From NAK82 sp036172345 (lineage in GTDB: Bacteria; Chloroflexota; Anaerolineae; 4572-78; NAK82), in assembly GCA_036172345.1 (NCBI GenBank), contig JASFBB010000039.1, forward strand, positions 1 through 37,383: a stretch of 37,383 bases of DNA, read 5' to 3'. Below, in pieces: positions 32,027 to 37,383 of this stretch. The notes beneath the pieces were generated by a model. The model saw only the letters and a list, made by a program, of their open reading frames with translations, made no database searches and was not told where the DNA came from. Numbering within the stretch: position 1 is the stretch's first letter; the number at the start of each line of letters is the position of its first letter. Both the position numbers and the translations under genes were made by a program.

Positions 32027-33577
32027 CTATAGCGGGATGTTGCCGTGCTTCTTGGGGGGATTCTGATCCCGTTTATTTTGGAGCATCTCCAGGGCATTGA
32101 TCAAGCGTGGACGGGTATGGCTGGGTTCGATAACATCATCTAGGTAGCCCCAGCTTGCTGCGACATAGGGATTGGCAAAAGTAGTGCGATATTCCTCGAT
32201 GAGTTGGGCACGCAGATGTTCTGGGTCATCCGCTTCGGCTAGTTCCTTTCGGTACAGAATATTGATGGCACCTTCTGCACCCATTACGGCGATCTCAGCG
32301 CTTGGCCAAGCTAGGTTGACATCGCCACGAATGTGCTTACTGGAGATCACAATGTAAGCACCTCCGTAGGCCTTACGGGTGATTACTGTGATCTTGGGCA
32401 CAGTGGCCTCACAATAAGCGTATAGCAACTTGGCACCGTTGCGGATGATGCCTCCCCGTTCCTGATCTAAGCCGGGCAGAAAGCCCGGCACGTCCTCAAA
32501 AGTGATGATCGGGATGTTAAAGGCGTCGCAAAAGCGTACAAAACGTGCCCCCTTAATTGAAGCGTTGTTATCCAAGGCGCCAGCCAAAACGCTGGGCTGC
32601 GAGGCGACGATTCCCACCGGCCTTCCGTTGAGACGTGCGAATCCCACGATCAGATTAGGGGCGAAATGCTCCATAACTTCCAAGAAGTCCCCGTTGTCCA
32701 CCACGGTATGCACTACGCGTTTCATATCGTAGGGCTGGGTAGGGTCATCCGGCACGATAGTGTTCAAGCTGTCATCCGTGCGCAGAGGGTCATCGCGACA
32801 AGGGATGACGGGCGGATCTTCCATATTATTTTGGGGTAGGAAGCTCATCAGCCGCCGTAGAATGTAGATAGCATCCTCTTCGTTCTCGGCGATAAAGTGG
32901 GCCACTCCGCTTTCCGTGTTATGCATCCAGGCACCACCCAGCTCCTCAAATGAGACCTCCTGCCCTGTGACCGCCCTTACCACATCGGGGCCGGTGACAA
33001 ACATGTAGCTAGAGCCTTTCACCATAACAATGAAATCCATCACAGCTGGAGAGTAGACGGCACCACCCGCACAAGGTCCCATAATACAAGAAATCTGAGG
33101 AATGACACCGCTGGCCATAACATTGCGCAGAAAGATATCCCCATATCCCCCCAGCGCTACCACTCCTTCCTGAATACGGGCGCCGCCGGAGTCGTTCAGA
33201 CCAATCACAGGCGCGCCGTTTTTCACCGCTAAGTCCAGCACTTTGCAGATCTTATCAGCATGGGCGCGTCCCAAGCTACCTCCCATAACGGTGAAATCCT
33301 GAGCAAACACAAATGTCAACCGTCCATCGATGGTGCCGTATCCTGTCACTACTCCGTCGCCCAGGGGTTTGTGCTTTTCCATGCCAAATCCGGTGACGCG
33401 ATGGGTCACGAAGCAGTCAATCTCACGAAAGGACCCTTCATCTAGAAGAAGCTCCAGCCGTTCGTAAGCGGTGAGCTTACCTGCTTTGTGCTGACGTTCG
33501 ACCCGCTCTGGCCCACCTCCTTGCCTGCTCAAAGCTTTCATCTCACGTAAGCGTTTGATCGAAGGGGTCAGGCTCAT
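32027..33577 (-). CDS. Acyl-CoA carboxylase carboxyltransferase beta subunit (PccB/AccB/MmdA type)
   Basis: 516 residues with two crotonase-like halves. Seen: GGARIQEGVVALGGYG (131-146), GPCAGGAVYSPAVMDF (167-182) oxyanion-hole region, VPGFLPGLDQERGG (363-376), and KAYGGAYIV then SSKHIRGDVNLAW. It transfers carboxyl from biotin to acetyl- or propionyl-CoA. The residue at the specificity position known from Streptomyces PccB/AccB (Asp in PccB, Ile in AccB) appears to be Ile409, hinting that acetyl-CoA is accepted. It is first in its operon; GGAAGGA is close to the ATG. Confidence 0.93.
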   Translation of the reverse strand: MSLTPSIKRLREMKALSRQGGGPERVERQHKAGKLTAYERLELLLDEGSFREIDCFVTHRVTGFGMEKHKPLGDGVVTGYGTIDGRLTFVFAQDFTVMGGSLGRAHADKICKVLDLAVKNGAPVIGLNDSGGARIQEGVVALGGYGDIFLRNVMASGVIPQISCIMGPCAGGAVYSPAVMDFIVMVKGSSYMFVTGPDVVRAVTGQEVSFEELGGAWMHNTESGVAHFIAENEEDAIYILRRLMSFLPQNNMEDPPVIPCRDDPLRTDDSLNTIVPDDPTQPYDMKRVVHTVVDNGDFLEVMEHFAPNLIVGFARLNGRPVGIVASQPSVLAGALDNNASIKGARFVRFCDAFNIPIITFEDVPGFLPGLDQERGGIIRNGAKLLYAYCEATVPKITVITRKAYGGAYIVISSKHIRGDVNLAWPSAEIAVMGAEGAINILYRKELAEADDPEHLRAQLIEEYRTTFANPYVAASWGYLDDVIEPSHTRPRLINALEMLQNKRDQNPPKKHGNIPL

Positions 33578-34115
33578 CGTCCTTCCAAACCTTTCTTGGT
33601 ATTGAGCGATTATAACGGTTATGACGGAACAATAAAGGTGACCTTAACGGCACCGCCCGGCCGATGGGTGTCTCGTCGCATCGGTCACCTATACATTTGC
33701 CAAATGTACAAAACACTTAACCGGCTGGTTCGTTATGCCAGATAACTCCATCCCTTGCATGCATCATACCACACGCGTCAGGGCGAATCAAGTGCAACAT
33801 GTCACAATGTTCTCCCTCCCTGAACAGTGACGGATATGGACGTTGCGGAACACTCGAGTTGTCCTTTTTCAGTTCCTCCTTAGTGACAAATCACACCTCC
33901 GCTAGCTCCGGAGGAGGTCAGCTCCTTGTCGGTAGATGTATGGGGACAATCTGAGCGGTCGAGCCCTTATAAGGCACGAGGGAACCAAAGGGAACCAAAA
34001 CAAGCGAGACAACGTCTTAAAGGCGTAAGGTGCCAGCAGCTGATTCAAGTGCCCAGATCATTTGCTTTACAATAAAAAGCGCGGATAATAATGGGTGCTC
34101 GGGGAGGGAAAGCGA
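33578..34115. other. Divergent intergenic region between carboxylase operon and surface protein
   Basis: No gene is supported here. On the minus strand a TATAAT (33609-33614) lies about 30 bp upstream of the carboxyltransferase start, but no good -35 is seen. A perfect 17-bp inverted repeat lies at 33692-33708. CCTCCG/CGGAGG forms a 6-bp hairpin near 33896-33914. CCTTATAAGG (33965-33974) is a 10-bp palindrome. GGAACCAAAG/A is repeated in tandem at 33981-34000. TACAAT at 34068-34073 may be the -10 for the surface protein. Confidence 0.5.
33692..33708. promoter_or_regulatory. Perfect inverted repeat, possible operator of the carboxylase operon
   Basis: TACATTTG, one central C, then CAAATGTA, about 115 bp upstream of the carboxyltransferase start. 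The form fits a homodimeric repressor site of TetR or MarR kind. The cognate regulator is not in the window. Confidence 0.45.
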
Positions 34116-37100
34116 ATGCAGGATTTGATCCAGTATCTGAAAGAAAACAAGCTCATTGTAGTCGCTGTGGTTACCGTCTGGGTGTTGGTGGTGGTTGCCG
34201 CCGTTTTGGTGGCTGTCTTGATCGTGAGTCGGATCGGGTTAGCAAGACCCCCCGAGGTATCGACTGGCGTGCCCACTATCACGGTCGAGCCAGCGGCTGG
34301 CCCGCCGGGCACCTCCGTCACTGTGCGAGGTGATAACTGGCCCTCAGAGACCATGGTGCTCATCTATCTGTTGGCGCCCGGCGAGACCGCGTTGCCTAGC
34401 TATGCGATGGCGGGTAATCTGACCGATGCCCGAGGTCGCTTTGACACTCAGTTCACCATTCCTAGCGACGCAAAGTGGCGCACTCCTGGCATTGCAACGG
34501 TGGTCGCCCAAGTGGTAGGCGGTGGATTAACCGCCCAGGCTTCATTTAATTTAGAGCCGGCTGTAGAGACGCCGACACCGACGGTGGCTACCACGCCGAC
34601 TCTGACGCCCACCATAACAGTGACCATCACCACCCCTGCTTCGGCGACTCCGGTACAGCCAGGCGCCCCAAGAATCACCGCCAATACGGACCTCAATGTG
34701 CGTAGCGGTCCAGGTACGAATTACCCTTCTCTGGGGCTGTTGACAACAGGTCAAACAGCTCCGGTAACCGGTCGCAATGCCGAAGGGAGCTGGTGGCAGA
34801 TCGCCTTCCCCGGTGTTCCTGGTGAACGTGGCTGGGTGGCTGGGCAATATGTGACAGCCGAAAATGTGGGTGGTGTACCGGTGGTAGCACCTCCTCCACC
34901 TCCGCAGCAACCAACTCCTCCCCTGCCTTTGCCCACCGTAGTGCCTCCACCACCTCCTACGCCTTCTGTCGTCACTGACTGGCGCGGGGAGTATTTTAAC
35001 AATCCTGCATTGAGCGGTTCACCCGTTCTGGTGCGCAACGATCCGGCCATAAACTTTGACTGGGGTGCCGGCTCTCCTGCCCCCAACGTGCCGCCGGATC
35101 GCTTCTCAGCACGTTGGACGCGCACCATCGGGTTCCCTGCCGGTACCTACCGTTTCTATGTGCGTGTGGACGACGGTGTTCGGCTGTGGATTGACGGCAA
35201 CTTGATCATCGACCGGTGGTATGAAAGCGCGCCGGCCCTCTATGCTGCCGATGTTACATTGAGTGAGGGACCGCACCACCTGCGTGTGGAATACTTCGAG
35301 TGGACCGGCAATGCACTGATCCAACTGATGTGGGAGCGGCTGGAGTCGTATCCGGATTGGAAAGCAGAGTATTATGCCAATCCCAATTTAGGGGGCAGCC
35401 CGGTGCTGGTGCGCAATGAGTTGGACATTAATTACAATTGGGGGCAGGGCTCGCCCGGGCCGGGAGTGCCGGCCGACAACTTCTCAGCGCGTTGGACGCG
35501 CCAGATCGGTTTTGAGAGTGGCACTTATCGATTCGGTGTGCGTGTGGACGACGGTGCACGACTGTGGATTGACGACCAGTTGGTGATAGACGATTGGCGC
35601 GACGGCGGCGCTCGTCTGTTGCGCGCTGAGCGTTCTCTCGGTGCAGGCATTCACCGCCTGCGGCTGGAATACTACGAGCGCACCGGCGATGCTCTGATCA
35701 CGTTGCGCTGGGAGCGGGTCGACACAGGTCAGGGACAACCAGCCAACAGACCACCCAAGGCAAACCCGGGCGGACCTTATGTCGTGGATGAGGGCTCCGA
35801 GGTGATCCTTGATGGCACTGCCTCGGGCGATGAAGACGGGCGCATTGTCCTCTATCAGTGGGGCACCACCACAGATGGGCGCACCATCAACGTGATTGGC
35901 AGCGGACCCCTTTTGAGCACATCTTTCCCAGATGGCCCTGCTTCCACACTTCTTGGGCTGCGCGTGACTGACGATCGTGGTGCTACAGACCTGGCCATCA
36001 CTCGTGTGGATGTGCGCAATGTGCCGCCCACTGCGTTTGCCGCCGGCCCTTACTCCGGCCGTGTGGGACAACCGGTGACCCTCTCAGCGTCCGCGTATGA
36101 TCCCAGCCCGATCGATCAGGCAACGTTGAACTATCGCTGGGATTTCGGTGATGGCCTGCAAGGTAGCGGGGCGGTGGTCAGCCACGTCTACAACAGTCCA
36201 GGCACCTATATTGCCACAGTCACTGTCACAGATAAGGATAGTGGGCAGGGGTTTGCTCAGACGACCGTGCACATCGGCGCCATGGGACAACCTCCACGGG
36301 CGATCATCAGCGGCCCCACTAGTGCTCAGGTAGGGCAGCTGCTCACCTTCAGTGCGGCGAACTCGCATGATCCAGATGGGCAAATTACCTGGTACCGCTG
36401 GGACTTCGGGGATGGTAACACGGCAGAGGGTGTTGTGGTCAACCATGTGTATAATAATCCGGCTATTTACCAAGTGACTCTGTTGGTGGTCGATAGTGAG
36501 GGTATGGTGGCAACTGCTGCGCTGCGCGTGGATATCGTGTCGCCGACGCCTACGCCCACTGTGACGCCGACCCCCACATCGACCCCGACACCTGGCCCAA
36601 CCCCCACTCCGACGTGGACGCCCACGGCCACTTGGACGCCGGTGCCGACGGATACACCCACGGCAACCTGGACGCCGGAGCCTACACCCACAGGGACGCT
36701 GATACCCAGCGCCACCCCTACGCCGACTTGGACGCCGGTGTCGACGGATACACCCACGGCAACCTGGACGCTGGAACCTACACCTACAGGGACACTGATA
36801 CCCAGCGCCACCCCTACGCCGACTTGGACACCGGTGCCGACGGATACACCTACGGCAACCTGGACACCCGAGCCCACGGCAACACCTGGCCAGCCACCGG
36901 TGGCACAGATCATCGGGCCGGCGGGTGGGCTGGTAGGTGAAGTGCTCACCTTTGATGGGAGCGGCTCGTACGATCCGGATGGTGCGATCGCGGCGTATGC
37001 CTGGGACTTTGATGATGGGACGGGTGCGAGTGGGGAAGTGGTGCAGCATACCTATGCGCAGGCGGGCACGTATATTGTGGTGTTGACGGTGACGGATGGT

Positions 37101-37383
37101 GGTGGTTTGGTCGGGCAGGCGATGTGGCAGGTGGTGGTCGAGCAGCCCACGCCCACGCCGCTGCCGACGGATACTCCCACGGCGACGCCTGTGCCGCCGA
37201 CGGATACCCCGACCCCTGAGCCCACGGCGACGCCAACACCGCAGCCGACTCCGACGCCTGGCCAGCCACCAGTGGCACAGATCATCGGGCCGGCGGGTGG
37301 GCTGGTGGGTGAGGTGCTCACCTTTGATGGGAGTGGCTCGTACGATCCGGATGGTGCGATCGCGGCGTATGCTTGGGACTTTG
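34116..37383 (+). CDS. Large membrane-anchored surface protein: SH3b, two PA14, multiple PKD domains (partial, C-terminus off window)
   Basis: 1089 codons visible. A cytoplasmic start (MQDLIQYLKENK) and one transmembrane segment (about 13-35) anchor it outside. Next come an Ig-like/IPT-type region, an SH3b domain (about 186-248, LNVRSGPGTNYPSLG), and a Pro-rich linker. Two PA14 domains (about 287-408 and 414-535, each with YRF-VRVDDG-RLWID) follow, then PKD domains near 549-633, 637-718, 726-808, 926-1008 and a fifth cut by the window edge (WDFGDG motifs). Thr/Pro-rich linkers separate the last PKDs. PA14 domains often bind glycans, so adhesion or polysaccharide binding is plausible. GGAGG eight bases upstream fixes ATG 34116. 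No catalytic domain is visible. Confidence 0.9.
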   Translation, partial: MQDLIQYLKENKLIVVAVVTVWVLVVVAAVLVAVLIVSRIGLARPPEVSTGVPTITVEPAAGPPGTSVTVRGDNWPSETMVLIYLLAPGETALPSYAMAGNLTDARGRFDTQFTIPSDAKWRTPGIATVVAQVVGGGLTAQASFNLEPAVETPTPTVATTPTLTPTITVTITTPASATPVQPGAPRITANTDLNVRSGPGTNYPSLGLLTTGQTAPVTGRNAEGSWWQIAFPGVPGERGWVAGQYVTAENVGGVPVVAPPPPPQQPTPPLPLPTVVPPPPPTPSVVTDWRGEYFNNPALSGSPVLVRNDPAINFDWGAGSPAPNVPPDRFSARWTRTIGFPAGTYRFYVRVDDGVRLWIDGNLIIDRWYESAPALYAADVTLSEGPHHLRVEYFEWTGNALIQLMWERLESYPDWKAEYYANPNLGGSPVLVRNELDINYNWGQGSPGPGVPADNFSARWTRQIGFESGTYRFGVRVDDGARLWIDDQLVIDDWRDGGARLLRAERSLGAGIHRLRLEYYERTGDALITLRWERVDTGQGQPANRPPKANPGGPYVVDEGSEVILDGTASGDEDGRIVLYQWGTTTDGRTINVIGSGPLLSTSFPDGPASTLLGLRVTDDRGATDLAITRVDVRNVPPTAFAAGPYSGRVGQPVTLSASAYDPSPIDQATLNYRWDFGDGLQGSGAVVSHVYNSPGTYIATVTVTDKDSGQGFAQTTVHIGAMGQPPRAIISGPTSAQVGQLLTFSAANSHDPDGQITWYRWDFGDGNTAEGVVVNHVYNNPAIYQVTLLVVDSEGMVATAALRVDIVSPTPTPTVTPTPTSTPTPGPTPTPTWTPTATWTPVPTDTPTATWTPEPTPTGTLIPSATPTPTWTPVSTDTPTATWTLEPTPTGTLIPSATPTPTWTPVPTDTPTATWTPEPTATPGQPPVAQIIGPAGGLVGEVLTFDGSGSYDPDGAIAAYAWDFDDGTGASGEVVQHTYAQAGTYIVVLTVTDGGGLVGQAMWQVVVEQPTPTPLPTDTPTATPVPPTDTPTPEPTATPTPQPTPTPGQPPVAQIIGPAGGLVGEVLTFDGSGSYDPDGAIAAYAWDF
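36631..36867 (+). repeat. 96-bp tandem repeat encoding a 32-residue Thr/Pro linker unit
   Basis: The word CTTGGAC recurs at 36631, 36727 and 36823, exactly 96 bp apart. Two full units and a partial third encode TWTPVPTDTPTATW-type sequence plus TPEPTPTGTLIPSATPTP. Copies differ by a few bases, some changing the residue (for example TPVP to TPVS). The 96-bp length keeps the frame. Confidence 0.9.
36891..37383 (+). repeat. Near-identical duplicated PKD block, 372-bp period
   Basis: The 121 bp at 37263-37383 match 36891-37011 with five differences that I count, all synonymous. The period is 372 bp (124 codons), covering one PKD domain plus a Thr/Pro linker. The second copy runs off the right edge, so more copies may follow. 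Confidence 0.9.

Noticed and set aside
34448..37321. Minus-strand open frames rich in VGVGV or RRHRR repeats opposite the surface protein
   Set aside because: They are the complement of Thr/Pro- and Asp-rich codons of the plus-strand gene, have no ribosome sites and show no family resemblance.
1..37383. CRISPR arrays, insertion sequences or prophage
   Set aside because: I found no regularly spaced direct repeats with unique spacers, no transposase or integrase, and no phage structural gene. The only regular tandem repeat is the in-frame 96-bp coding repeat.

Overview
The window reads as a chromosomal piece of a Chloroflexota bacterium (Anaerolineae-like), probably a moderately high-GC environmental lineage. 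The assignment is an inference. It rests on the DUF3090/SCO1664 gene pair, the style of the Thr/Pro-rich PKD/PA14 surface protein, the repeat-rich HlyD adaptor, and acyl-CoA carboxylase genes split into beta, biotin carboxylase and carrier subunits. I see no phage, plasmid, insertion sequence or CRISPR array. Most genes are housekeeping or central metabolism, with several odd or decayed genes between them.

Layout. 1-2937 (minus): Yip1-family membrane protein, HlyD/MacA-like adaptor and the start of its MacB/LolD-type ABC ATPase, which runs off the left edge. 3112-7388 (plus): a Ca2+-type P2A ATPase behind a good promoter, then DUF3090 and an overlapping SCO1664-family kinase-like protein. 7424-9880 (minus): gyrA. 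9881-10265: intergenic, with a promoter and repeats. 10266-14756 (minus): two directly abutting SF1 helicase-type genes, one with intact motifs and one degenerate. 14948-15418: a Nudix gene broken by a TGA at the catalytic-box arginine. 15490-17730: a ClpA-like AAA+ protein with a degenerate first ATPase site. 17750-18409 (minus): ribosomal protein L25/Ctc. 18620-19421: Fe-type superoxide dismutase with promoter and terminator. 19547-20533 (minus): an HpnA-like epimerase. 20590-20835: a frameshifted ADP-ribosylglycohydrolase remnant. 20904-21080: tRNA-Asp with promoter and terminator. 21110-24166: a C39-like peptidase with TPRs, then MurJ.

24333-28000 is a promoter-led cluster of DhnA/FbaB-type aldolase, PfkB kinase (ATGA overlap), UroD/MtaA-type protein and AraD/FucA-type class II aldolase. 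It looks like a sugar catabolic module of unknown substrate. 28098-29455 carries a deoxynucleoside kinase overlapping rnc. 29479-33577 (minus) is an acyl-CoA carboxylase operon (carboxyltransferase, biotin carboxylase, carrier protein) ending in an ogt-type DNA repair gene. 34116 to the right edge is the start of a very large anchored surface protein (SH3b, two PA14, at least five PKD domains) with a 96-bp tandem repeat and a recently duplicated PKD block.

The best candidates for something undescribed are the helicase pair, the aldolase/kinase/UroD/aldolase cluster, and the DUF3090/SCO1664 pair. None can be proven to be a new system from sequence alone.
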